From Hemerocallis citrina (Eukaryota; Streptophyta; Magnoliopsida; Asparagales; Asphodelaceae), in the NCBI GenBank assembly GCA_017893485.1, contig CM030362.1, positions 183,480,175 through 183,544,174 of the forward strand: a stretch of DNA of 64,000 bases, in the 5' to 3' direction. Below, in pieces: positions 44,803 to 56,691 of this stretch (position 1 is its first letter; each line of letters begins with the position of its first letter). Below the pieces are notes generated by a model, which made no database searches, was not told the DNA's origin, and saw nothing but the letters and a program-made list of their open reading frames with translations. The translations under genes and the position numbers were made by a program.

Positions 44803-46984
44803 ATGTCAAGGATAGACTCGGAAAGTGAGGCATCGTCCTCTGGAGATAGTGGTGCCGAGGAGAGAAGTCAAGTAGCGAGCCGGAGAAAGGGGAAGAAAGT
44901 GGTAGGGTCGTCTGCGGCCGTGAAGAAGAAGGCAGTTGCTCGGTCTCCCGTAGTCGAAGAGATCGTGGAGCCAGAGAGGCGAGCCCCCGAGTCGGGCCGG
45001 TACCCTGGTGTGCTGTCCGGTCACGCCGGCATTAGGCAATACGAGGGCGATCTGCTGAAGAAGGCGATCGTTGGTCGGTCGGCCATTTACGAGGAGAACG
45101 CCCCGAGGGAGGTCACCTAGGTGGACGACCTTGCTTCGGTATTATCCGAGAGGAACCTCCTCCAGATCAGAAAGGGGTTCGCCATCCCTTCGGAATACAG
45201 TCTGATCCTCCCCGGCCCTGGGATGCGAGCGAACACCAAGTTGTCGCCGGACACGTGCATGTTCGACTTCGACTCTTTGTGCACCGGCTTGCGCTTCCCT
45301 CTGCGTCCCTTCATGTTGAAGGTTCTCCACTGGTATTGTTTGGCACCGGTGCAATTTATGCCGAACACCTGGCACCACGTGCTCACCTTCTTGCTGTAGT
45401 GTCGGATTGCCGAGGTCGAGCCAGACCTGGTAATCCTTCGGAGTCTGTATCGGATCAACCGGATGACGAAGGCCGAGCCTCGCTACTACTTGTCGCCCCG
45501 GAGAGGCGTTAAGCTTATAGAGAATCCGGATTCGATAAAAGGTTGGAAGGAGAAGTTTTTTCTATTGAAGGGACCCTCGAGGCTGGACTTCCCGACTCGG
45601 TGGAAGAAAGAGGTGCCGAAGTTTGCAAGGGCCGACCCGGTGCTGACTGCGACCGAGGAGGAGGTGGCGGCGATGCTCATTGCTCTCCCAATGTTAAGCT
45701 GGAGAGGAATGACTGAGGAAGTATTACACGGGTCGGGCCTTAGTCCGATCGACCCGAGTATGCCCTTGACATCTCGCTGCATTTTTTTTCTTCTTTCTTT
45801 CTTGTGCGATCTTCTAACTTGTTGTTTTCTGGTTTTGTTGTTTGGAACAGAGGCGCCGAAGATAGACTTCATGGGAATGATGTCTGAGCGAGGCAAGGTC
45901 GCCGATGGTAGGAAGAGGAAGAAGCCGAGCGCCGGGATCGCATCCGACCGTCCTTCCAAGGCCCCCTCGGTAGTTGCCGACCCTAACCTTGCTCCTCAGC
46001 CGCCATCTCCGTCGGTGGCCGTCTTTGTAGACCCGTCTGCCCCGGCCTTGTCTGCCCTGGCCAGTGAGGCCTTTTCGGTTTCGGAGGCGCTGGCGCTGCA
46101 GGCTCCGCCTCTGACGCCTCAGGCTGAGCCGATCTCGACAGAGGCCCATAAGAAGCTGTTCGTCCCCGACTGGCGGGTGAAGAACCACGACGGCTTCCTT
46201 GGTGATTCGCAAATGTGCATGCAGGCCGTCAAGTATCTCGCGACCCCAAAAGACCGAGCCGCTCTGAAGGCGGGGACGACCGGGGACGATACCTTCGAGA
46301 TCGCTCGGTCGCTCATGTCGGTAAGCATTTTTCTTTGAGAATTTCTTTAAGTCTATAACTCGGCTCTTACAACCACCTAACACTCATTCATTGCAGGCCA
46401 CTTGTCACTTCGGCCACCTTGTTCAGGAGTTCGCCGAGCAAGAGAAGGAGCTGAAAGCCCTCTGTGACAAGGACAGGGCGGAGAAGGCGAGGGCGGTGAA
46501 GCAGCTCGAGGCCGAGCAGCGCCACTCGGAGGGCTTGGAGGTTCGGGTTGCCAATCTTGAGACGGCCCTGGAGCGAGCGAAGGAGCAGCTCACCGACGAG
46601 GTTGCCAAGGTTGCTAAGGCTGCTGAGGAGTTGGCCGCATCGGCGAAGGCCCTGGAGGTGGCGAGGGCGGAGAGGGACGCCGCAGCGGAGGTGGCCAGGA
46701 AGGTGGTTGAGGCCAAGGCGAAGAAGCACATGGCTAGGAACATGGAGCTGTCCTATGCGAGAGCGCTTGACCACGTCGAGGCTCATGTCCCCGGCTTCAA
46801 AAGAGTGGGATATCGCCTATGGCCCGGCGAAGAGGAGGAGGGCGGAGAGCAGGAAGGAAAAGAGGAGGAAGTGCCTACCGTCTCCGAGACTGTGGCGGTC
46901 GACCCCCAAGCCGAGGCGACGGGGGGCGAGGGACCATCTGGCGAGGCACCTGTGACCGAGCCGCCACTGCAGGTGGATCCTTGA
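44803..46984 (+). pseudogene. Antisense gypsy-associated gene (PF04195 type), three exons
   Basis: The gene opposes the pol genes of its host element. ATG at 44803; exon 1 to 45757, intron 1 45758-45850 (GT...AG, TTCTAAC branch-like site, 93 bp), exon 2 45851-46320, intron 2 46321-46396 (GTAAGC...TTGCAG, 76 bp), exon 3 to a stop at 46984. Exon lengths keep one frame (955+470+588). The encoded protein of about 670 residues has an acidic Ser-rich N-terminus and the conserved plant domain called putative gypsy-type transposon (FPLRPFMLKVLHWYCLAPVQ; YYLSPRRGVKLI). A Pro-rich middle, a long Ala/Glu/Lys coiled coil and a Glu-rich tail follow. Two TAG stops (45118-45120, 45397-45399) sit where Trp fits. 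Its function is unknown. Recognition of the family is from memory. Confidence 0.75.
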
Positions 46985-47161
46985 TCTCCCCGTCTTTTGC
47001 ATTAATCCTCTTCTCTTCTCTCTCTCTCTTTTTTTTTTTGTAAAGCCTTATAGCGGACTGGCCACCGCTTCTTTTTTATATGAATGAAAGATTTCTTTTT
47101 TGAATTTGTCCAAGTGTTTGGCTCGGAATCTGTTTCCCAATGAAATGCTTTGGTTTTTTCA

Positions 47162-47880
47162 GATCGTCGGACTCGGTTCGGATGCCGAGGCGGCTCGGCG
47201 GCGAACAGAATTATTTAAGCGATCACGCGAAGCTCGTCTCAAGGGCGAGATCGAGTAAATTAGGAGGGTGTTATTCAAACGTGGAGAAGACGAAAATTGA
47301 GTAATTGGCTGAGATTCGTCACTTGCAGATAGTCGAGGGAGAACTCTCGGCGAAGGAGGATGAGTTAACTTCGGCGCTGGCCGAGCGCGACGAGCTAGCT
47401 TCGAAGGTTGAGCAGCTAAAGAGGGTTACGGTCGACAAAAGCATTGAAGTGACCAACCTTCGCCGAATCATAACTGACTGTGCCGGGGACGCAAGCTCGG
47501 CAAAATTTCCTCGGTTCAAGATGTCAGTGAAAGACGATACTTTGAAGGATAGGATCGTCGAACTTGAAGAGGAAGTCGCTCGCCTTAAATCTCAGCCTGT
47601 GAGGATTAACGTCCGAAGCACTTCTTTCACCCGTGAGGAGAGTGAGAGGGGGATCTCCTTCTACGAACTCGCGACTCGCCCACCTATCGTTCATCGGAGC
47701 CCAGCCGATGCCGAGAGTGGCGTGGCCATCTCGTCTAATGGAGCCTCGGTTGGAGCCACTGTCAGAGGCAGCGCCGAGGAAGCGTCTCGGTTCGTGGATG
47801 TAGAGACGAGCTCGGAGCTGAAGCGGCGCCACCCTCGCGTTTCTTTAAACCGGAACGTCCCCGTCCCGAAGAAGCGTTGA
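47162..47880 (+). pseudogene. Second antisense coiled-coil coding region
   Basis: After a TTTTTTCAG acceptor-like site a frame reads IVGLGSDAEAARRRTELF, meets stops and a frame change near 47230-47305, then runs open to a stop at 47880. The open part is a coiled coil (HLQIVEGELSAKEDELTSAL; RIVELEEEVARLKS) with a basic C-terminus (VPVPKKR). Either it is a downstream exon of the gene ending at 46984 (a GT at 46972 could splice here), or a separate gene. AATAAAAG at about 47972 may end the transcript. Bases 46985-47161 hold no frame and look like 3' UTR or intron (T-rich, polyadenylation-like ATATGAATGAAAG). Confidence 0.55.
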
Positions 47881-48059
47881 AAGAGTTGTATTATACTTTG
47901 GAATTTTTGTAGCACCTTGTTGTAGTAGCTTGGCCTTGTAATTTGAGTGTTTTTTTCCATTGTACTCCTTAATAAAAGTTCTTTTTGTTTGGTGTTCGTA
48001 TGTTGCTTCCTATTCGGCAATTCCGAGCACGGATTTTGAGGTGCCTTTTTCTCCACTTT

Positions 48060-48481
48060 GTAATTCGGTAGATCGGTAGTTCGTATTTCAGATCCAAGCT
48101 ACGTGGTTCCATCAGGACGGTTGATCACGATCGTGTCAAATTTCGAGAAAATGTTATCTTGTCATTTTGCGGAGACATGGCACGATCTGAGCACTTCATC
48201 ATGTTCTAGCACGTTTTTTGAAGCAATCTGACGGTGAAACTAGCTCAGCAGCATTTTTCTCCATATGTGGAGGTCGGTACCTCGTCCCTTCGGCTCGGTA
48301 GCTCGACCATAGCGAGCTCATTGAGGCGAGTTCGTTGAGGTGAGCTCGACGACGAAGGAGGGGTCGAGCTCGACGAGGAAGGGGGTCGGCATATGGGAGA
48401 GGTGAAGAGCTCCGAAGCCTGGTGTTGTGCTCGTTATTTTTGGAGACTTTTTGAAGAGGAGCTCCACTCCTATGGGTGAAG
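48060..48481. repeat. Diverged repeat unit right of the antisense genes
   Basis: TGGCACGATCTGAGCAC, AAATGTTATCTTGTCATTTTGC and TTTTTCTCCATATGTGGAGG place this with the 42939-44450 units. Then GAGCTCGACGAGG-like words continue to the Athila-A insertion. Confidence 0.75.
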
Positions 48482-48486
48482 AAGAG

Positions 48487-50129
48487 TGATGAACTCAAGA
48501 ATATTCACATTTAGGAGCAATAATCTTATTGCAAATGTACATCTATAAGCTCTATATGTGGTATTTTACTCTTCTTTTCTCTTTTTCATAGGAAACAACC
48601 AAAAGCAGCAAAACGAAGCAGATTCCAGACTAATACAGATTGAGAAGATGATATACAGGGAACTGCAGTACAATAGACGACTTGCTCTCCATCAGTCGAC
48701 TGAACAGAGAGTTTGCTGGGGCTCGGCACAGTCGACTTACACTCAAGGCAGTCGACTGGTATGCGGCGGAGTGAAAAGATAAGATGCAGCCGTATCTAAA
48801 TCCAAATCTATGCAAACCCAGGCTATATGCGAATAATAACTTCTCTAACAAATCAAAGCTAGATACAGGGGATTGGCAAGAGCACGTGGTTAGCAGATAA
48901 GGAAGAAAAGCAGAAAAGAGAAAGAAATAAATCGTCGATCAAATAAAGAAGGAAAGGTGAGGACTTTCCTAAAAAAGTGGCAAACCCTAATTCTTGTGCC
49001 GTGTTCTATAAATATCAATCAAGAGGCATTATTTTGGTCTCTCCTCCGAACTCCTCCGCACTCTCTCCCAACCCCAAAATCACGAAATCACAAGAGTTTC
49101 TGAATCGTCAAGTCATCAACAAAGAGCAATACTTTATCAGCATAGAAGAAGGAGAAAGGAGATCAAGTACTAAGAAGAGAACGGCCGGTCGACTGTGTGA
49201 CAGCCAGCCGATCCATCTAGCCGAACTATATCAGTTTATTCCTTCTCTTTCTAATTCTTTTATTTTAATCATGTATTCGAACTTGTTGATCAATAAAAGT
49301 CTTATTATGTGGAACTAATTTCATAGTTGGGTAGATTGAAGCCGTAGTTATGCAATGCTAAGTTTTTCTGAATGTTACTCTTTTACTTATTGATTAAACC
49401 TGATTGAAAGAATAAAAATTTACATGAATCAAACTTGTTTGGAGTTCTAAGGACAATTGACTGAAGTGACAGCCAGTCGACTGACATACAGAACTTGAGA
49501 TTATCAAGTTGTGCAGTGTAGATCTGAATCTGTTATATGAGCATATTGAGACGACCCGTATCTCGTGCTCGTAACTTGTAACACAGGAGTCCTTAGGGGT
49601 TCTTGGTTTAATCAACTTGAGGGATCTAGATCTGATACCAATTTCTAGAACCTTGAGTGTTTGTTCGTTTCCATTGTTCCTATGTTTTCTTTAAGTGCAA
49701 CTTAGTAGATACCATGCTAAATACTTAATGAAAGAAACGAATTAGAGTAGATACCATGCCTAATTCTTGGCTTAGGGAAACATTACTTTAAGGAGTAGAT
49801 ACCATGCCCTTGAAGAGAACAAACATGAGTAATAAGAAGAAGTGCAGAAGGTGACTTAGCATTACTGACTATAGGTGGAAATCAAAACCCAACTACTTAA
49901 TAGATACTTGTGATTTAGCACTTCTTGATTTAGTTTTAATCTTTTCATTTCTTTTAGACTTTTAGAACAACTCTTTATGATTCTTATTCTTTTTTTTATT
50001 GATTAGTAAGTTAATCTCTACAATCTCTGTGGGATCGACCCTTGCTCGTCACTACGCTTCTCCAAACGATTCGTACACTTGCGAGGTTTTTAATTTGTGT
50101 CTAGTTTAGATCATCTAGATAGCACAACA
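48487..50129 (+). repeat. 5' LTR of Athila-A
   Basis: Same length as the 3' LTR. A TATA box CTATAAATATC (about 48999) begins the transcribed part. It contains CAGTCGACTG at 48693, 48749 and 49474 and variants at 48729 and 49185. Small frames inside are repeated in the other LTR and not accepted as genes. Confidence 0.95.
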
Positions 50130-50135
50130 AGTTTT

Positions 50136-50153
50136 TGGCGCCGTTGCCGGGGA
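50136..50153 (+). other. Primer binding site of Athila-A
   Basis: TGGCGCCGTTGCCGGGGA (tRNA-Asp type), six bases after the LTR end. Confidence 0.93.
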
Positions 50154-50230
50154 TTGTTAGCATTTTAACTTACAAATCAGTAAATCTTTTCTTTTATTTT
50201 CTTTTCTTTTAGGTTACAGGATTTTGGTGG

Positions 50231-51711
50231 ATGCACGGAAGGAGATCACTTCGTCCAGAGCTACTACCTATTGATGCGGAAACACAACGCACTTTGCACA
50301 GACTAGGTCGGCTGTCTGCGACCAACCAGTTGACTGCTACACGGAACCAGTCGACTGCACAGAGACCCAATTCACGAGCAACAATGGCTGAGGAAGTACT
50401 AAATCGAGTACCAATGCAGGACAAATTCACGCCTAAGAATATTGAGCAACCTTCCTGCATTGCTTATCAACCTAATGTCACAGGGAATATGCATCTCTCT
50501 CCCCAATTACTTAGCATGGTTCCCCACTTTAGTGGCAAACCAGACGAAGAGCCTCACCTCCATCTGCAAGACTTCTTTGATCTTTGCAGAACACAAAGTG
50601 TCCAAGGGCTTACCCCCGAACAAATCAGGTTAATCTTGTTTCCATTTTCTTTAAAACTTAATGCTAAATTGTGGTACAATTCTTTGGAACCAGGATCAAT
50701 TAATTCATGGGAGCAATTGGAAACAAAATTCTTGAAAGAATTCTTTCCAGCCCAGAAGACCAAACAACTAAAGAGGGAGATTCAACTCTTCCAACAAAAA
50801 GATGGAGATTTATTCTTTGAAGCATGGAAGGATTTCAAGAACAAGCTCCTCAAGTGTCCTACACACAACATGCCTAAAGATGATCAGGTACAAGCTTTTT
50901 ATGAGGGTTTAAATGATACTAACAAGGCAATTGTGGATTCAGCTTGCAACGGATCTTGATGAGGAAAAGTGGTGAGGAGGCCATCGAATTATTTGAAGAA
51001 CTTAGCGAGAACTCACAGCAATTCTCAACAAGGGGAAGAGGTATTTCTAAAAAACAGGGAGTTTATGAAATTTCTGGTAGTAATAACATACAATTGGAAA
51101 TGGCAAACATGAATAAAAAAATTGATATGCTTGTTAATGCAATGACAACAATGGGCAGTGTAAAAAATCAAACAAAAGAAATTTGTGCAATTTGTTCTCA
51201 TTTTGATCATACAACTGACACATGTCCCATGTCTTCTTTCACAGATTAGGAGCATGCAAACTATGTGGGCCAAGGAATGTTTCCACCAAAGAACAACCCA
51301 TTCTCGAACACATACAACCCAGGGTGGAGGAACCATCCAAATTTCTCATGGAGCAACAATCAAGGAACTCAATCTTCGCAAGGACATGCACAGAACTTCC
51401 AAATGGGAAGTGGGTTTGATAGGCCAGTTCAAGAACAGAAGAAACTGGATTTTGAATCCACCGTTCTTCAATTGCTCCAACAACAACATCAAACAAGTAA
51501 CCAACAAGGACAGGCAATTCAGAAATTGAAAACTCAAATCGGGCAGATCGCAAAGGAGTTGAGTGAAAGAAAGGCAGGAGAACTCCCATCACAAACCATA
51601 CCAAACCCTAAAGGCCAAGAACAGCTCAAATCAGTAACAATTCTGAGAAGTGGTAAGACAATTGAAAACAAGGTTGGAACTCACACAGAAGAAGCAGAAA
51701 CACAACCATAA
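50231..51711 (+). pseudogene. Athila-A gag (frameshifted)
   Basis: Met at 50231. The N-terminal linker holds two copies of the palindrome (as NQLTATRNQSTAQ). The capsid core reads FSGKPDEEPHLHLQDFFDLC, IRLILFPFSLKLNAKLWYNS, INSWEQLETKFLKEFFP and AFYEGLNDTNKAIVDSACNG. One missing T near 50957 shifts the frame; it resumes as RKSGEEAIELFEELSENSQQ. A zinc-binding segment (CAICSHFDHTTDTC) follows. TAG at 51247-51249 and TAA at 51709-51711 interrupt the later Asn/Gln-rich part, both where Gln fits. Gag builds the particle; this copy cannot encode a full-length one. Confidence 0.9.
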
Positions 51712-51717
51712 AAAGTT

Positions 51718-52500
51718 TTGGGTTCCAACAAGGTAAGTGAAAAAGAAAGAACAGTTTTGCCACCATTCCCTCAAAGTTTAGTCAAGCAAAAGAAAGAACA
51801 ACATTTATTTGACATCTTTGAAACTCTCAGAAAGGTAGAAATTAATATCCCCCTACTTGATGCTATTAAACAAATTCCTTCTTATGCCAATTTTTTGAAA
51901 GAATATTGCACTCACAAAAGAACATTTCAGGTTAAGGAGGATGTGGCTTTGACAGAGGAAGTAAGCGCTATTTTGCTAAGAAAATTACCTCCTAAATTGA
52001 AGGACCCAGGTAGTTTTACCATTCCTTGCAGGGTTAGTGAGCACTTCTTTGAAAAGGCACTGCTAGACTTGGGGGCAAGCATCAATCTTCTTCCTTACTC
52101 TGTTTATGAAAAGCTAGGATTGGGGGAACTCAAGCCAACATCCATCACTTTGCAGTTGGCTGATCGCAGCATCAAGAGACCTAGAGGTATTTTGGAAGAT
52201 GTCCTAGTTCAGGTAAATGATTTCATTTTGCCTGCAGATTTTGTTGTGTTAGACATGGAGGACTCTTCAATGCCATCCTTGTTACCAATCATCCTAGGTA
52301 GGCCCTTTATGAGTACGGCTGATATAAAAATTTGTGTTAAAAAGGGTACTATAAGCATGAAAATAAATGGGGAAAAGGTTGAATTTAAAATGTTTGATAC
52401 ACTGAAATTACCACATGATGATCATGAATGCTATAATGTTGATGTGGTGCAGGAGATTGTTGATCAAACATTTCAGGTACATAGCATAGAACCACTATAA
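51718..52500 (+). pseudogene. Athila-A aspartic protease region
   Basis: Residues 1-100 are the gag-protease linker typical of Athila (HLFDIFETLRKVEINIPLLD; IPSYANFLKEYC). The protease active site is LDLGAS at about residues 116-121, with Asp-Leu-Gly in place of Asp-Thr/Ser-Gly, which is usual in Athila. LPIILGRPFM marks the second half. The frame ends at TAA 52498-52500 and continues in the same frame into the RT region, so the stop is probably a lesion. Confidence 0.88.
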
Positions 52501-52635
52501 GCTGCAATTACACAGTCTCTAACATTATCTCATGTTGAACAGGAACACGATGACTGGAGGATAGCAGAAACAGTACATCATCTTAAAACTCCAAAGTCAT
52601 ATTCAGGTAAACTCACACCTGCATTTGAAAATATT

Positions 52636-54186
52636 ATGACTGCTGACACTTATGTTTCCTCGGACCAGTCGACTGGTGAACAGGATAAGTCGACTGTCCC
52701 GACCACTACCAAGAGCCAGTCGACTGTACCGAGACTTCCAGACATAGAGCTTAAGCAGTTGCCCGACCATTTGAAGCATGCATACTTGAGCGAGAACCAG
52801 ACGCTACTAGTGATAATTGCTGCAAACTTAAATGCACAGGAAGAAGAGAAGTTGCTGAGGGTACTACGAGAACACAAAGGTGCAATAGGATGGACCATTG
52901 CAGATATCAAGGGAATAAGTCCATCCATATGCATGCATAAAATACTTCTTGAAGACAACGCAAAATCAAGCAGGGAAGCACAGAGAAGGCTTAACCCATA
53001 CATGAAGGAAGTGGTAAGAACAGAGGTCTTGAAGCTATTAGATGTAGGCATCATTTACCCTATCTCAGATAGCAAGTGGGTGAGCCCTATACATGTGGTG
53101 CCTAAGAAAAGTGGAGTCACAGTGGTGAAGAATGAAGAGAATGAGCTTATCCCTACGAGAGTGACCACAGGATGGAGGGTATGCATTGACTACAGGAAAC
53201 TGAATAACGAAACCAGGAAAGATCACTTTCTTCTTCCTTTTATTGATCAAATGTTAGAAAGATTAGCAGGATATAGTCATTATTGTTTTTAAGATGGTTA
53301 TAGTGGCTATAATCAAATTGCTATTGCTCCAGAAGATCAAGAAAAAACCACTTTTACATGTCCTTTTGGTACTTTTGCATACAGGAGGATGCCCTTTGGA
53401 TTGTGCAATGCACCAGCTACATTTCAGAGATGCATGATGAGTATATTTTCAGACATGGTGGAAAGGTTCATCGAGGTATTTATGGACGATTTTAGTGTTT
53501 TTGGATCTTGTTTTGATGAATGCCTTAACCATTTGCAGCTTGTACTTAAGAGATGTGAAGAATGCAATTTAGTGCTAAATTGGGAAAAGTGCCATTTTAT
53601 GGTACAACAAGGTATTGTGTTGGGACATGTGGTATCAAAAAGAGGCATAGAGGTGGACAAGGCAAAAATTGACATCATATCAAAGCTACCCCCTCCCACT
53701 ACAGTCAAGGGTGTTATGAGTTTTCTTGGACATGCAGGGTTCTATAGAAGATTTATAAAGGATTTCTCAAAAATCTCCAAACCCCTTTGTGAATTGTTGG
53801 ATAAGGATGTTGAGTTTGCATGGACAGAAGAGTGCACAAATGCTTTTATTACATTGAAAAATCTTCTCATTTCTGCACTTTTTGTCATGGCACCAAATTG
53901 GAACCATCCTTTCGAGCTTATGTGTGATGCAAGTGATTATGCTTTAGGAGCCGTTTTAGGTCAGAGAATCAATAAGGTACCCCATGTTATTTACTATGCT
54001 TCTCGAACTTTAAACGATGCACAGCTAAATTATTCCACAACTGAAAAAGAAATGTTAGCTGTTATTTTTGCTGTAGAGAAGTTTAGATCATATTTAATTG
54101 GTTCTAAAGTTATTGTTTTCACTGACCATGTTGCTTTGAGATATTTGTTTGCTAAAAAGGATGCTAAGCCTAGGTTGATCAGATGA
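52636..54186 (+). pseudogene. Athila-A reverse transcriptase and RNase H (broken)
   Basis: The linker (52636-52760) carries two CAGTCGACTG copies. RT: KWVSPIHVVPKKSGVT, WRVCIDYRKLNNETRKDHF, then TAA at 53290-53292 just before [16 protein letters not shown] with the first catalytic Asp, [15 protein letters not shown] and [10 protein letters not shown]. RNase [37 protein letters not shown] and [14 protein letters not shown] at 54184-54186 replaces the usual Trp after RLIR. All catalytic acids are present, so nonsense codons alone break the enzyme. Confidence 0.93.
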
Positions 54187-55704
54187 GTGCTGTTGCTTCA
54201 AGAATTCGATCTTGAGATTAGAGACAAGAAAGGAAGTGACAATGTTGTGGCAGATCACATGTCCAGACTACTGCATGAGGAAGAAAGAATTGTGCTTCCA
54301 CTTAATGAAAATTTCCCAGATGAACATTTATTTGAAATAAACATACAACAGGGGCAGTCGACTGGTAACAGAACCAGTCGACTGGTATCTCACTGCTCAT
54401 ATTTTCCATGGTTTGCAGATATTGTAAATTATCTCACTGCTCATGTTTTCCCTCCAGGTATGACAAGTCAGGAAAGAAAGAGACTGGTGGCCGTGTGCAA
54501 GCACTATTATTGGGATGATCCTTATTTGTTCAAATTTTGCCCTGATCAAATTATAAGAAGATGTGTGGCAGAAGAAGAGCAAATGAGTATTCTACAACAT
54601 TGCCACCAATATGCATGTGGAGGACATTTTGGACCAAAAAGAACAGCACTCAAGGTATTACAATTTGGATTTTATTGGCCTAATGTATTCAAAGATGCTT
54701 TTTCTTTTTGCAGGACTTGTGACAAATGCCAAAGGACAGGCAATATCTCTTCTAGAAACCAAATGCCACTGCAAAACATCCAAGTAATCGAGTTGTTTGA
54801 CGTTTGGGGAATCGACTTCATGGGTCCCTTTCCTAACTCATTTGGTTATTTATATATTCTTGTGGGAGTGGATTATGTGTCTAAATGGGTCGAGGCTGTC
54901 CCCTCAAAAACTAATGATCACAAAGTTGTTGTCAAGTTTTTGCAGGAGAACATTTTCACTAGGTTTGGGACACCACGAGCAATAATTAGTGATGGAGGGA
55001 GCCACTTCAATAACTTTCCATTTGCTTCTTTGATGAAGAAATATGGTATTACACATAGAGTAGGTACTCCATATCATCCTCAAACTAGTGGGCAGGTGGA
55101 GATTAGCAACAGAGAAATCAAGAGCATTTTGGAAAAGACAGTAAATACAAAGAGAAGGGATTGGTCGCTGCGCTTGAACGATGCATTATGGGCCTACCGA
55201 ACAGTATACAAGACACCCATCGGCATGTCACCATACCGTTTGGTTTTTGGAAAAGCCTGTCATCTACCAGTAGAGTTGGAACACAAAGCCTATTGGGCCA
55301 TTAAAAGGTTCAATTTTGATATGAAACAAGCAGGCGACAAAAGGAGATTACAACTGAATGAGCTTGAAGAGTTGAGGCACGACGCATATGAAAATGCAAA
55401 ACTGTACAAGGAAAGGACCAAGTTGTACCATGATAAACAGCTAGCAAGGAAGGAGTTTTATGAAGGACAGAAGGTATTGATATACAACTCAAGATTAAGA
55501 CTCTTTCCAGGCAAGCTCATGTCACGATGGTATGGCCCATACATTGTCACAAAAGTCTTCCCACATGGTGCATTGGAGGTTCATAGCAAAGAGAAAGATC
55601 AAACATTCAAGGTGAATGGGCATAGGGCGAAGCCATACATTGAGATGAGTCTAGAGCCGCACGAGGAAGATGTGAATCTTCAAACCATTCAATACACCGC
55701 ATGA
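54187..55704 (+). pseudogene. Athila-A integrase (open frame, lacks own start)
   Basis: A 505-residue frame starting after the TGA. It has the RNase H end ([11 protein letters not shown]), a linker with two palindromes (QSTG, TSRLV), an HHCC finger ([14 protein letters not shown]...CRTCDKCQ, intact), and the core [21 protein letters not shown], and Glu in [11 protein letters not shown]. The C-terminal region ([19 protein letters not shown]) follows, with no chromodomain, as usual for Athila. The domain is whole but is read only as part of a polyprotein whose upstream frame is broken. Confidence 0.93.
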
Positions 55705-56691
55705 ACTCATCAAGTCTAGCTGAAGACAGAAAACACAGCGCTTATTGGGAGGCAACCCAATTTTTCAGGGGAGTACTTACACTCTCTATTTATTTTATTT
55801 CTTTAATCATTTCTTTATTTCTTTATTTTCTTTCCTTCAAACTAGTTGGTAACACATGCCTACATTTTAAGTTTTGTGCGAACATTGAGGACAATGTTCC
55901 ATCTAAGTTTGGGGGTAGTAGTTAGTTACATTTGGAGTCGTTTGATTTTAATTTTTTTAGGATAAACAATTTCTTATAAAGTAAGAGTAAGGATACTTAT
56001 TTACTTTAGGATTGTTGAGTTTCATAATGCCTTACAAAATTATATGAGTCATGCGATTATACATAAAAAACAATTGTGATGCTTTTTCTAGTGATTATTC
56101 CCTTTGATCTAGTCCTAAACAGAGTTTAAGTAAATAGAGTAAAAATGAAAAGAATATATATATGAATAAAGTCAATCTACTCCAATGTTTTGAGTGCTTA
56201 GTAACTAGGGGTATTCATCACAAATGTTTACCTTTACGTCAAACGGCAACTTGAAATATGAGTATGCAAAGCACTAAAAGTTTGTGACTTGTTGAGTAAC
56301 CGGGTGGATTCATCACAAATGTCTTGCACTCGCGTCAAAAGGCAAGTGACGACCTAAAGAAGAGACTGGAAAGAAAAAAAATCTAGTTTGCTACTCGGTT
56401 TGTAGTAGAGAAAAGGGATAATCACAGATGGAGTGTTACATACTATAACTATAATTAATTGCATGACAAGTGTGGTTGAGTTTGGAGTTATGAATAGACA
56501 ATTGCACTAGAGAAAGTGGGTATACTTGTCTTTATTTTATTTGCAAATTGTTTATAATGTTGATTGCAAAATTTTGATGCTCGCATAATGAGACATTTTC
56601 TTGGTATGATGGGTTGAGACTATTATTGTTCTCCTTGTTCATAATTTCACTTTTTGCTTGAGGACAAGCAAAAGCTAAGTTTGGGGGTATT
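55705..56691 (+). other. Athila-A 3' region with two hairpin plus polypurine motifs
   Basis: No env-like frame is present. Two copies of CTAAGTTTGGGGGTA (about 55903 and 56675) each follow an 8 bp stem with an AGGA loop: GAACATTG/CAATGTTC (55880-55899) and TTTGCTTG/CAAGCAAA (56653-56672). The second is the true polypurine tract next to the 3' LTR. A pair of similar segments, GGGTATTCATCACAAATG and GGTGGATTCATCACAAATG (about 56209 and 56301), also repeats. Confidence 0.8.

Noticed and set aside
48558..49318. Small frames repeated in both Athila-A LTRs as conserved genes
   Set aside because: Their conservation only reflects that the two LTRs were identical at insertion.
55705..56691. An env-like gene in Athila-A
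   Set aside because: No long frame, signal peptide or membrane segment is visible between integrase and the 3' LTR.
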